Shown here one piece after another: positions 1 to 7,339 of a DNA stretch of 64,000 nucleotides. The notes under the pieces were generated by a model. That model made no database searches, was not told the DNA's origin, and saw nothing but the letters and a program-made list of their open reading frames with translations. Position 1 is the stretch's first letter. Every line of letters starts with the position of its first letter. Source of the stretch: Salinimicrobium sp963709775 (GTDB lineage: Bacteria; Bacteroidota; Bacteroidia; Flavobacteriales; Flavobacteriaceae); the NCBI GenBank assembly GCA_963709775.1, contig CAVPXS010000001.1, positions 62,001-126,000 on the forward strand, read 5' to 3'. Both the position numbers and the translations under genes were made by a program.

Positions 1-1
1 A

Positions 2-766
2 GGTGAAATCTTCCAGTGAAGCTTTTCTATTATCGTTCAACAGGTCCTGAATATATTCCTCCAGGTTTTCCCGGGCTTCTTCGGGAATCGCCACCAATTC
101 AAAGTTTCCATCGTTGATTTTGGAAGTAGGTGCAAGATCGAAATTAGGTCCAATAAATCTTATGTTCATCAATTCTATAAGAAGAAATTTCCCGGTAATT
201 TCTTCTCCATCAGCGATAATTATTGCTTCACGAGCCTCGTAGTTCCTTACAATTTTTAGGAGTTCCTGCAGGGATTGTTTAAGTTCGACTTCGGGATCTT
301 CGGGTTCGCCTTGCTTTTCTTTCCTCTCTTTCATAACCTTCACCAGCCTCGGAAAAATTCCGAAGCCAATACCTTCAATGAAAAAATTAGATTCCCCGGT
401 CCCTTCCACCTCTCCCGCATCAAAATTCTCCAACTTCTTAAGGTCAACAAGTTTTTCTACGGAAATATTTAAATCAAGGGTTGTGGCAATATTATTGGCA
501 GTTCCCATTGGCAATATTTGAACAGGAACCTTCTGAACAGGGTCTCCTGCTTTGAGCAATTCTGCAGCAAGCTTTTGTACGGTACCATCACCTCCGGCCA
601 GAAAAATGACTTCAGCTTCATGCTTGGTGAAACGTTCCCAACCCGGAATATCTGTGGAAAAATACTTTACCTCATATCCCGCCGACTCAATTACTTCGAC
701 CAGCCTCTCTTTGGAATGTTCACCAGATCCTGCTGTAGGATTATGAATGAGAACAGCTTGTTTCAT
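2..766 (-). CDS. Diacylglycerol kinase family lipid kinase, 3' end beyond the window
   Basis: The reading frame starts at the ATG at 766 on the minus strand and runs off the left edge, giving 255 residues without a stop. It shows the DAGK/YegS/sphingosine-kinase nucleotide-binding signature: an HNPTAGSG loop at residues 8-15, GGDGT at 58-62 and PMGTANN at 86-92. Family members phosphorylate diacylglycerol or related lipids at the inner face of the cytoplasmic membrane. Full-length relatives have about 290-300 residues, so only about 40 C-terminal residues are missing. It is divergent from surE across a 134 bp gap. The lipid substrate cannot be read from the sequence. Confidence 0.9.
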   Translation of the reverse strand, partial: MKQAVLIHNPTAGSGEHSKERLVEVIESAGYEVKYFSTDIPGWERFTKHEAEVIFLAGGDGTVQKLAAELLKAGDPVQKVPVQILPMGTANNIATTLDLNISVEKLVDLKKLENFDAGEVEGTGESNFFIEGIGFGIFPRLVKVMKERKEKQGEPEDPEVELKQSLQELLKIVRNYEAREAIIIADGEEITGKFLLIELMNIRFIGPNFDLAPTSKINDGNFELVAIPEEARENLEEYIQDLLNDNRKASLEDFT

Positions 767-900
767 AACAGTGGTTTCTTCAAATATAAGATGCAGAAGG
801 TAGTTTAACGAACTCCTTAACACAGACTTATAATTGTAGCGTTTTATCTTATCTCAAAGTTTCGTATTTTAAACTTATAACCTGAAACAAAACTTTTGAC

Positions 901-1635
901 ATGAAAATTCTTGTAACCAACGACGACGGAATATATAGTCCCGGACTTTCCTGCCTCGCAAAATGCGCCTCAAAGTATGGGGAAGTAATTGTAATGGCAC
1001 CCGATGTTGAACAATCTTCCATGGGACAGGCCATAACTTCGGCCAAACCCATCACTTATAAAAAATCGCCCATTCATTTTGAAGGAATGGAAGCATATAG
1101 GGTAAGCGGGACACCTGCCGATTGTGTAGCGCTTGGAACCCATTTATTTGATGATATAGACATAGTGCTTTCAGGAATTAATATAGGATCCAACCTTGGA
1201 AATTCAGCCTGGCATTCGGGAACCCTCTCGGCCGCAAGACAGGCTGTACTTTTTGGAATCCGGGGGATTGCACTTAGCGTTTCAATTGGAGAAAATGAGC
1301 CCGATTTTAATGCCCTGGAACCTTTCGTTGTAGATTCTTTAAAAGAAGTAATGCATGAATCGGGCATGGAACTACTCAATATCAATTTCCCCAGAAATCC
1401 CAGTGGGGAAATAACCTGGACCTGCCAGTCTGTTCGCCATTATGATGGTAAAGTAATTCAGCAGGAAGACCCCATGGGCCGCGAACATTACTGGTTCACA
1501 GTTTTCCCTATTGAAGATGTAGAAGAGGGAACAGACCGGTGGGCGGTAAAGCAGGGTAGAACAAGTATTACCCCAATGATCCTGGACCTGACAGATAAAA
1601 AGGTGTACGAGGAAAAGAATGGCATATCCAAATAA
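901..1635 (+). CDS. surE: 5'/3'-nucleotidase SurE
   Basis: This 244-residue protein matches SurE, a metal-dependent nucleoside monophosphate phosphatase of the cytoplasm. Visible signatures are the N-terminal metal-binding TNDDG (residues 6-10, Asp8 and Asp9), SGINIGSN at 91-98, and HSGTLSAA at 105-112. The length is normal for the family (about 245-260). The ATG at 901 gives the expected N-terminus, MKILVTNDDG. It stands alone: the upstream lipid kinase is divergent, and 137 bp separate it from the next gene. Confidence 0.95.
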   Translation: MKILVTNDDGIYSPGLSCLAKCASKYGEVIVMAPDVEQSSMGQAITSAKPITYKKSPIHFEGMEAYRVSGTPADCVALGTHLFDDIDIVLSGINIGSNLGNSAWHSGTLSAARQAVLFGIRGIALSVSIGENEPDFNALEPFVVDSLKEVMHESGMELLNINFPRNPSGEITWTCQSVRHYDGKVIQQEDPMGREHYWFTVFPIEDVEEGTDRWAVKQGRTSITPMILDLTDKKVYEEKNGISK

Positions 1636-1681
1636 AGCCGGTATTATACTTCAGGTTTTTACGATAAAATTTAAATAGTTG

Positions 1682-1699
1682 TTCTAAATTTATATAGAA
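1682..1699. promoter_or_regulatory. Short inverted repeat TTCTA-N8-TAGAA upstream of the redox cassette
   Basis: TTCTA at 1682-1686 is mirrored by TAGAA at 1695-1699, about 75 bp before the thioredoxin start codon. It is the only obvious dyad in the 137 bp leader of the thioredoxin-ApbE-DUF4266-DUF3570 cassette, so it could be an operator. The half-sites are short and AT-rich, so chance is possible. Confidence 0.25.
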
Positions 1700-1712
1700 A
1701 AGTCGCTTTTTT

Positions 1713-1729
1713 CAGCAGCAGCAGCAGCA
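1713..1729 (+). repeat. CAG trinucleotide repeat, about five copies, in the leader
   Basis: Five tandem CAG units followed by CAA lie 44 bp before the thioredoxin ATG. A triplet microsatellite in a 5' leader can change length by slippage, but nothing in the sequence shows a regulatory role. Confidence 0.6.
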
Positions 1730-1772
1730 ATAGAACAATAACTGGAACGTTATATAATTAGAACCCTTCACT

Positions 1773-2210
1773 ATGAAACACCGTATTCTTTTAGGAATTT
1801 TCCTGCTCGTCATGAATTTTGCAGGAGCCCAGACCTGGCAAACCGATCTTGAAGAAGCCAGGACCACGGCACATAACGAAAATAAGGATATTCTACTGGT
1901 GTTCCAGGGCTCAGACTGGTGTGCACCCTGCATAAAACTCGATCGGGAGATCTGGACCTCTTCAGAATTTAAGAATTATGCAAAGGAACATTATGTTATG
2001 TTAAAAGCCGATTTTCCAAGAAAGGCCAAAAATCAGCTGGAGCATGCCCAACAGAAAAAGAACAATGCTCTGGCCGAGAAATATAACAAGGAAGGATATT
2101 TTCCACTGGTAATCCTTCTGGACGAAAAAGGTAATGTGCTGGGAAAAACCGGTTATAAAAAGGTCTCTCCAAAAGAATACATAGAATTACTGAACTCCTT
2201 TAAAAGCTGA
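1773..2210 (+). CDS. Secreted thioredoxin-family protein
   Basis: This 145-residue protein has a signal peptide (about residues 1-19, ending FAGA-Q) and one thioredoxin fold. The redox motif is WCAPC at 49-53 (Cys50, Cys53), in the context FQGSDWCAPC typical of the Thioredoxin_7/DsbD-gamma-like group. It therefore acts in the periplasm as a disulfide reductant or oxidant. It is the first gene of a compact cassette: the apbE start lies 2 bp after its stop, followed by DUF4266 and DUF3570. That placement suggests a client among those proteins, most obviously the cysteine-ended DUF4266 lipoprotein. The partner is inference. Confidence 0.85.
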   Translation: MKHRILLGIFLLVMNFAGAQTWQTDLEEARTTAHNENKDILLVFQGSDWCAPCIKLDREIWTSSEFKNYAKEHYVMLKADFPRKAKNQLEHAQQKKNNALAEKYNKEGYFPLVILLDEKGNVLGKTGYKKVSPKEYIELLNSFKS

Positions 2211-2212
2211 TT

Positions 2213-3196
2213 TTGAAAAAGCTGCTTCTATTTGGCCTTATCTTCTTCCTGAGCCTTAGCGTATCGGCCCAAAACATCTTTAAACGCACTCTAAAACTGA
2301 TGGGCAGCAGGTTCGAACTCACAGTAGTGGCAAATGATGAAGCCGAAGCAGAACAGAATATTGATCTTGCGGTAAGTGAGATCCAGAGAATTGAAAAGCT
2401 TATTTCCTCCTGGGACCGGGACTCCCAGACTTCACAAGTAAACCGAAATGCGGGAATAAAACCAATTAAAGTAGAAAAAGAGCTCTTTGGTCTCATTGAA
2501 AGAGCCATAAAAATATCGGAGATCACCGATGGCGCTTTTGATATTTCATATGCTTCCATGGACAGGATTTGGAAATATGACGGCAGTATGAAAGAGATGC
2601 CTTCAAAAGAAGAGATCAAAGCTTCGGTGTCAAAAGTGGGATATCAAAAGATAATTCTGAACAAAGAAAATTCCACAGTGTTTCTAAAGGAACCCGGAAT
2701 GAAAATAGGTTTTGGAGCCATAGGAAAAGGTTACGCCGCCGATAAAGCCAAAGAATTACTGATCAAAAATGGGGTTTCCGGAGGTATAATTAATGCATCG
2801 GGAGATATGAACACCTGGGGTAGACAACCCGATGGTCGGGAATGGACGGTAGCCATTACTAATCCAATGAACAAGGATAAAACTTTTGCCTTACTACCTC
2901 TCAGGCAGGGCGCCGTAGTGACCTCGGGAGACTATGAGAAATATGTCAACTTCAATGGCATTCGTTATAGCCATATTATCAATCCCAGAACGGGCTATCC
3001 TGCGACCGGGATGATTAGTGTTTCGGTTTTTGCACCAAAAGCCGAACTGGCCGACGCCCTTGCCACTTCTGTTTTCGTGCTTGGCAAAGAGGTTGGCTTA
3101 AACCTAATTGAACAGCTGCCACAGGTAGAATGCATCATCATTGACGATGCGGGGGCTATAGCAGCCACTAAAAACATCCAAATTAATAACCCATGA
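2213..3196 (+). CDS. apbE: FAD:protein FMN transferase (ApbE family)
   Basis: ApbE enzymes move FMN from FAD onto a Ser or Thr of extracytosolic proteins. The 327-residue protein has a signal peptide (residues 1-19, SVSA-Q) and the family motifs GAIGKGYAAD at 168-177, NASGDM at 194-199, TSGDYE at 237-242, HIINPRTGYPA at 254-264 and the metal-binding AELADALAT at 277-285. The start is TTG at 2213, because the first in-frame ATG would remove the signal peptide. It lies 2 bp after the thioredoxin stop and overlaps the next gene by ATGA, so translation is coupled. No Nqr/Rnf complex or DUF2271 protein is visible, so the substrate is probably a cassette neighbour. Confidence 0.92.
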   Translation: MKKLLLFGLIFFLSLSVSAQNIFKRTLKLMGSRFELTVVANDEAEAEQNIDLAVSEIQRIEKLISSWDRDSQTSQVNRNAGIKPIKVEKELFGLIERAIKISEITDGAFDISYASMDRIWKYDGSMKEMPSKEEIKASVSKVGYQKIILNKENSTVFLKEPGMKIGFGAIGKGYAADKAKELLIKNGVSGGIINASGDMNTWGRQPDGREWTVAITNPMNKDKTFALLPLRQGAVVTSGDYEKYVNFNGIRYSHIINPRTGYPATGMISVSVFAPKAELADALATSVFVLGKEVGLNLIEQLPQVECIIIDDAGAIAATKNIQINNP

Positions 3197-3402
3197 AAAA
3201 GTTGATTTTAGCATGTGTTTTTTTAGTTAGCCTGCAATCCTGCTCGGCTGTAAAAGAATACGAAAAGGTGAATATAAATGATCCCGATATGGAGTTATCG
3301 CTGAAAAGCATAGACAGGTTTGAAACCAGCTTTCAAGCCTACAGGGAAGCGGCAGCAGGAGCTAACGGAGGTAAAACCGGCGGTGGATGCGGCTGTAACT
3401 AA
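3193..3402 (+). CDS. DUF4266 mini-lipoprotein with C-terminal GGGCGCN
   Basis: This 69-residue protein begins with a lipoprotein signal (lipobox LQSC, Cys17), so the mature chain has about 53 residues. The middle is a short charged helix-like stretch. It ends in a Gly-rich tail with two cysteines, TGGGCGCN, which is the hallmark of DUF4266 as I know it. No function is established for the family to my knowledge. The ATG overlaps the apbE stop (ATGA), and DUF3570 follows after 11 bp. The CxC tail could bind metal, exchange disulfides with the adjacent thioredoxin or receive a modification; none of these is shown. Confidence 0.85.
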   Translation: MKKLILACVFLVSLQSCSAVKEYEKVNINDPDMELSLKSIDRFETSFQAYREAAAGANGGKTGGGCGCN

Positions 3403-3413
3403 ACATTTTTAAA

Positions 3414-4721
3414 ATGAGAAATCTCACATTCCTTCTACTCTGTTTCTACGTTGGTGTAGGGTTTGGGCAGGAAATTCCTGAGGAAGAAAGTTTTAAAACC
3501 AGGGTTCTCGAGAGCACCGAAGTAGAGTTTCTCACAAGCCTATACACCCAGGATGGAGATAATGCAGCGGTTAGCGGCGGGATTGGTACTGAAGACCTTA
3601 CCGACCTGGCGCCAACTATCGTGGTATCAATCCCACTGAATGATGACGATGTTTTGACCATAGATGGAGGAATTTCGGCTTATACTTCGGCCTCGTCGAG
3701 TAATGTCGATCCCTGGGACGGCAATGATGCTGCTGATCCTTTTACAGCTTCTTCAGGAGCATCTTCAAGTGACATTTATGCCAATATACTAGGCTCTTAC
3801 AGCCATAGTTCTGATGACCGAAACCGCATCTGGACTGCAAAAGTTTCAGTTTCTACAGAGTATGATTATTTCTCGATTGGTTTTGGCGGAAGTTATGCCT
3901 GGCTGTTCAATGACAAGAACACCGAAGTAGGGATCAACGCCAATGTTTATCTCGATACATGGAATACGATCTATCCTTATGAATTGAGATTTTTTGGCAG
4001 TAATGGTCAGGGGCTCAACAACGAATTTTTCAGAAATATAACCGGCAACGGCATTTACGATCCCTCATTTTCAGAATTTGATACCGAAACCCGTAATTCC
4101 TATTCTGCCGGGTTAAGTTTTTCCCAGATCCTAACGAAGAATCTACAGGCTAGTTTGTCTCTTGATCTTGTACAGCAGGAAGGACTGCTTTCTACACCTT
4201 TCCAACGGGTCTATTTTGCAGATAAAGCTGATTTCTATATTGAAAACTTTCAGCTGGCAGACGATGTGGAGCGGCTGCCAGATTCCCGCTCAAAGGTCGC
4301 CGTGGGAGGCCGTTTAAATTACTTTCTAAATGCCATGTTCGTCTTAAGGACTTATTACCGCTTTTATACCGACGACTGGGGCATTAATTCAAATACTGCG
4401 AAGGTTGAACTGCCAATAAAGATCTCCCAAAAATTTACTGTTTATCCTTCTTACAGATACTACGACCAAACTGCGGCCGATTATTTTGCCCCTTATGAAG
4501 AACATTTGTCAACAGAAGAGTTCTACACATCAGATTACGATCTTTCTAAATTCAATGCCAACCAATACGGCTTTGGAATTCTCTATACCGATATTTTTAC
4601 CGGATTTCACATCTGGCAGTTTGGTCTCAAAAATGCCGAATTAAAGTACAATTATTATGAACGAAATACCGGTCTCACTGCACATTTATTCTCTGGCGGG
4701 GTGAAATTTATTATGGAATAA
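3414..4721 (+). CDS. DUF3570 outer-membrane-like protein
   Basis: This 435-residue protein has a signal peptide (about residues 1-18) and a mature part full of alternating aromatic/polar strands. It ends FSGGVKFIME, as an outer-membrane beta-barrel would. It matches DUF3570, which travels with ApbE, DUF4266 and thioredoxin. Residues 108-114 read DPFTASS, close to the ApbE target pattern D-x-x-(S/T)-(G/A)-(A/S)-(S/T); Thr111 would be the acceptor. The site sits in the Ser/Asp-rich segment where other DUF3570 proteins, as I recall them, carry a similar T-G-A-S motif. Barrel topology and flavinylation are inference; the family call is firm. Confidence 0.85.
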   Translation: MRNLTFLLLCFYVGVGFGQEIPEEESFKTRVLESTEVEFLTSLYTQDGDNAAVSGGIGTEDLTDLAPTIVVSIPLNDDDVLTIDGGISAYTSASSSNVDPWDGNDAADPFTASSGASSSDIYANILGSYSHSSDDRNRIWTAKVSVSTEYDYFSIGFGGSYAWLFNDKNTEVGINANVYLDTWNTIYPYELRFFGSNGQGLNNEFFRNITGNGIYDPSFSEFDTETRNSYSAGLSFSQILTKNLQASLSLDLVQQEGLLSTPFQRVYFADKADFYIENFQLADDVERLPDSRSKVAVGGRLNYFLNAMFVLRTYYRFYTDDWGINSNTAKVELPIKISQKFTVYPSYRYYDQTAADYFAPYEEHLSTEEFYTSDYDLSKFNANQYGFGILYTDIFTGFHIWQFGLKNAELKYNYYERNTGLTAHLFSGGVKFIME

Positions 4722-4738
4722 GGAGATAGTAATGGACT

Positions 4739-4765
4739 CAGGCTAGCGCCTGCACGGTTTTTTTT
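4739..4765 (+). terminator. Weak hairpin plus T-run after DUF3570
   Basis: CAGGC-TAGC-GCCTG (4739-4752) is followed by CACGG and eight T, 18 bp after the DUF3570 stop. It is the only terminator-like element downstream of the cassette. An imperfect copy of the same sequence lies at 4919-4948. Confidence 0.5.
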
Positions 4766-4856
4766 GTGGTCCTTTCGGCCAGTGAGCAAGCTCGTCCAAA
4801 AAGAGGAGCAGAAAAAAATTCTAAATTTTCACCGTTCTTCTGAATCCCCACTTCTG

Positions 4857-4895
4857 CCTTCAGGATTACCTCTCTGCGGTCGGTGATCCTGAAGG
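4857..4895. repeat. 10 bp inverted repeat with 19 nt loop
   Basis: CCTTCAGGAT (4857-4866) and ATCCTGAAGG (4886-4895) form a perfect 10 bp stem. It lies in the non-coding stretch between DUF3570 and the tRNA-Pro island, among other degenerate hairpins. No T-run follows, so it is not a typical terminator. Confidence 0.6.
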
Positions 4896-4918
4896 GGTGT
4901 GACTAAAACAAAACCCTG

Positions 4919-4948
4919 CAGGCTTGCGTCTGCCGTTTTTTTGTTTTT
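4919..4948 (+). repeat. Second copy of the 4739 hairpin/T-run unit
   Basis: The sequence from 4919 repeats the 4739 unit imperfectly: CAGGC, four bases, G(C/T)CTG, then a long T-run. Two copies 180 bp apart indicate local duplication of a small extragenic hairpin. Confidence 0.5.
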
Positions 4949-4988
4949 CCCTCAAGCTCAAGCCAGCTTGGCTTTCAGTCCAAACAAA

Positions 4989-5021
4989 AAAACCCTGCAC
5001 TTTCGTGCAGGGTTTTGTTTT
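4989..5021. terminator. Strong hairpin, probable original terminator of tRNA-Pro
   Basis: AAAACCCTGCAC (4989-5000), loop TTTC, GTGCAGGGTTTT (5005-5016), with T-rich or A-rich flanks on both sides, works in both directions. It lies directly beyond the outer att copy at 5022. In an ancestor without the island it would have followed the 3' end of the minus-strand tRNA-Pro, so it is likely the displaced native tRNA terminator. Confidence 0.75.
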
Positions 5022-5036
5022 TCGGGGTGGCAGGAT
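5022..5036 (-). repeat. Distal attachment site: 15 bp copy of the tRNA-Pro 3' end
   Basis: The 15 bases at 5022-5036 are identical to 7037-7051, which are the discriminator base, acceptor strand and start of the T-arm of tRNA-Pro read on the minus strand. Both copies have the same orientation. This is the signature of tyrosine-recombinase integration into a tRNA 3' end, with the island lying between. Confidence 0.85.
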
Positions 5037-5095
5037 ATTCTTTTTAGTAACAATCCCTTTATCAATAGCACCTCGCCCTGTATATCTTTGATTCA

Positions 5096-5115
5096 TTCAC
5101 CGAATCATTCACCAA
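5096..5115 (+). repeat. 20 bp direct repeat inside the left end of the island
   Basis: TTCACCGAATCATTCACCAA occurs here and, unchanged, at 6917-6936 near the other end. Each copy also contains an internal TTCACC-N8-TTCACC repetition. The placement near each att core suggests arm-type integrase or excisionase sites; this is inference from position. Confidence 0.8.
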
Positions 5116-5549
5116 TTTCTAAGAACTTAAAGGGAAAATAATATTTGCTCCTTTTTGCGTTTTAAAGATAATAAATAAAATTACAAGGACTATTTTCTGT
5201 TTTGAAACTCAGAAGTCTATTTTACAATAAAGACCTGGTTCTAATCCATCGAAAGTATTCATTCTTTTATAACCACTTTCGTTTATTACACTCAAATAAT
5301 GTTTTAAAAATTTGATAGCTTCATCGATATAAACAAAGATTGAGATATTTTTTGATTGGCAAGCTGTAAAAGTTTCGACAGGTTTTCTCCTTTTTAAACT
5401 TTTAATTCAAGATGTGTGCCTGTGGGCACAAAAATGATTGCTCCCGGTGGTCGCAATAAAAAAGAGATGTTTATGGCAAAAAGTTTTTGCCGAATCTCAC
5501 AAAGATCCTAATAGAAATCCTTCTTTTAAACCTGCCTCACAACATAGTA
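5116..5549. other. Island interior without a recognisable gene
   Basis: No coding frame with a plausible start, codon use or homology is visible here. The AT-rich stretch holds only a short dyad (GTGCC-TGTG-GGCAC, near 5414) downstream of the integrase. It is probably what remains after loss of the island cargo. Confidence 0.6.
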
Positions 5550-6820
5550 TTAGTTCGGTAGATTTGGGCTTGCAGCACTTCGCTGCGCTTCGTTCGCTTT
5601 ATCCATTTTTTCTTTCAACAGCAGCATATCTGAACTAACTTTAGTCTCCAGGACTCGCGCGTAGATTTGTGTAGTTGAAAGTTTAGTGTGGCCAAGAAGT
5701 TTAGAGACCGTTTCTATGGGAACTCCATTTGACAAAGTAATGGTTGTGGCAAAAGTGTGACGGGCAGAATGAAAGGTGATGGTCTTCCTTATATTTAACT
5801 GCTCCATAATCTCTTTCAAATACTTGTTCACCTTCTGGTTAGAAAAAACAGGAAAGATAGGTTCTGATTCTGAGAGACTCATCTTTATTTAAATACAAAG
5901 AAAGAATTTCCTGGGCTTTGGGTAAAAGTGGAACTTTTACCGTTTCATTTGTTTTTTGCCGTTTGGTATAGATCCAGTTAATACCATCTATTCCTTTTAC
6001 TATCTGGTCAGGTACTAATTCTTTAATATCAACATAGGAAAGACCGGAGTAACAGGAAAAAACAAAAATATCTTTTACCTTTTCTAAAGAAGAGCGAGTA
6101 AAAGTTGTAGTCTCTAAAATTTCCAGTTCTCTTTTAGACAAATACTGCCTCTCATATTTCTCAAATCGAAATTTAAAGCTGTCAAAAGGATTCTTTGTCA
6201 TCCACCCGATCTTAACTGCCAGGTTGAGCATTTTCTTTAGCCGCTCCAAATGCTTCATGGTTCCATTGTTTCCACAAGTTTTCCGGCTGATCTTGGCTGA
6301 ATAGGTTCTCAGGAAATTTTCGAAATCAGTAATGAACCGGTAGTTGATCTCGTTTAGATGGAGATCATTTGTCTTTTTTTCTTTTTGCCAGAAATTCTTT
6401 AAGATAGATTTCTGTTGTTCCATAATTTTTTAGCGTTCCCTTCTTAAGAATAGTCTTCATGTGAGTATCATGGTATTTGAGAAGCTCCAGGAGGCTCTTA
6501 TGCTCTTTATCATTGCCCAGGTAGCGTGCTTTAATATTTAAGGCAGATATCTTCTTATTTTCAGAACAGAGCTGCTTATGGCATTCCAGTAACCTGGTAT
6601 AAACCTGGTCTAAGTACTGGTTCAATACTCTTACATCTTGTGCAGATCCTCTTCCTCTTCCCTTTTTTGGGTCCCATTTATTCACCGGGATGGATCTTTT
6701 TAGACTGATTTCTGCACGTTTTCCATCAACAGTGATTCGTGCATAAATTAAAAATTTTGAAGTGTCTGCGCTAGTTTTTCTAACGAAGAAAAGAACGGAG
6801 AATGTAGTAAAATCAGGCAT
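5550..6820 (-). pseudogene. Tyrosine recombinase/integrase (IntDOT-like), two frameshifts
   Basis: Three overlapping minus-strand frames rebuild one integrase of about 400 residues. Frame 1 (6820 to about 6380) has the arm-binding and start of the core-binding region. Frame 2 (to about 5880) has the rest of the core-binding domain and the early catalytic domain. Frame 3 (to 5550) carries HSARH, LLGHTKLS and the nucleophile in TTQIYARV. Both shifts are +1; the first lies in an A-run. Where most family members have Arg I (GLR), this one has GLSYVD, as in IntDOT of CTnDOT, which naturally has Ser there. It reads away from the tRNA at the tRNA-proximal end, the usual place for an island integrase. 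Confidence 0.88.
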
Positions 6821-6916
6821 TTTGAACGTCTTTAGTTGAACAATAGATTAATTGCAGACGAGCTAAAATTTCAACTTTATGCCTTAGAAAGATAGAGAAT
6901 TTGGCCTAACAAATCG

Positions 6917-6936
6917 TTCACCGAATCATTCACCAA
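6917..6936 (+). repeat. 20 bp direct repeat inside the right end of the island
   Basis: This is identical to 5096-5115 and lies between the integrase start and the tRNA-Pro att copy. See the left copy for interpretation. Confidence 0.8.
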
Positions 6937-6978
6937 ACTTATCATATTTAATGATATTATATGATATTGTTAAAAATG

Positions 6979-7013
6979 AAAAACCCTGTAAATCAAGGAT
7001 TTACAGGGTTTTT
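6979..7013 (-). terminator. Long hairpin terminator downstream of tRNA-Pro
   Basis: A 15 bp perfect stem (6979-6993 with 6999-7013, loop CAAGG) has A-runs and T-runs at its ends. It lies 24 bp beyond the tRNA 3' end in the tRNA direction and would stop its transcript. It shares the ACCCTG/CAGGGT core with the 4989 hairpin at the other end of the island, so the island may have brought a replacement terminator. Confidence 0.8.
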
Positions 7014-7036
7014 AATACTCCATATATGGAGGTTCG

Positions 7037-7111
7037 TCGGGGTGGCAGGATTCGAACCTGCGGCCTCCTGCTCCCAAAGCAGGCGCGATAACCGGGCTAC
7101 GCTACACCCCG
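7037..7111 (-). tRNA. tRNA-Pro (anticodon TGG)
   Basis: Read on the minus strand, the 7 bp acceptor stem (CGGGGTG/CACCCCG), D-arm, anticodon stem CCTGC/GCAGG with loop TTTGGGA (anticodon TGG) and T-arm with GGTTCGAATCC form a complete cloverleaf with discriminator A. No CCA is encoded. Its last 15 bases are duplicated at 5022-5036, so the gene serves as the attachment site of the adjacent island and was restored by the integration. Confidence 0.95.
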
Positions 7112-7155
7112 AGATCAACTAACGCTGATAACTTACATTAACCTGTAAGCGGCTG

Positions 7156-7163
7156 CAAATATA
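7156..7163 (-). promoter_or_regulatory. Promoter -7 box of tRNA-Pro
   Basis: On the minus strand this reads TATATTTG, matching the Bacteroidota -7 consensus TAnnTTTG, about 45 bp before the tRNA 5' end. No clear -33 TTTG is visible at the expected spacing. Confidence 0.55.
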
Positions 7164-7278
7164 AGAAAGAACTTTAGGTTTAAACTCACTAATTGAAATT
7201 TCTTTTCAAACTTTTTTCGTCTGGATGATTATACACCAAAACGAACAATTAGTTTACCCAAAAAATTCTTCTCCAATC

Positions 7279-7301
7279 AAAAAACCCCGCAACTGCGGGG
7301 C
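7279..7301 (-). terminator. Terminator of the yceI operon
   Basis: In the minus direction GCCCCGC, loop AGTT, GCGGGG and six T follow 40 bp after the stop of the downstream yceI. This is a compact intrinsic terminator. Confidence 0.85.
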
Positions 7302-7339
7302 TTCAAAAATGTCATTTCTGACACACTATTTTCTGATCG

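Noticed and set aside
275..808. Short plus-strand open frames at 275-472, 518-808 and 552-746
   Set aside because: They lie opposite the minus-strand lipid kinase, which has clear family motifs; the plus-strand translations show no family pattern.
4866..5141. Open frames on both strands around the 4857-5021 hairpins
   Set aside because: They are produced by inverted repeats and T/A-runs, have no plausible start context or family resemblance, and read through the terminator and att site.
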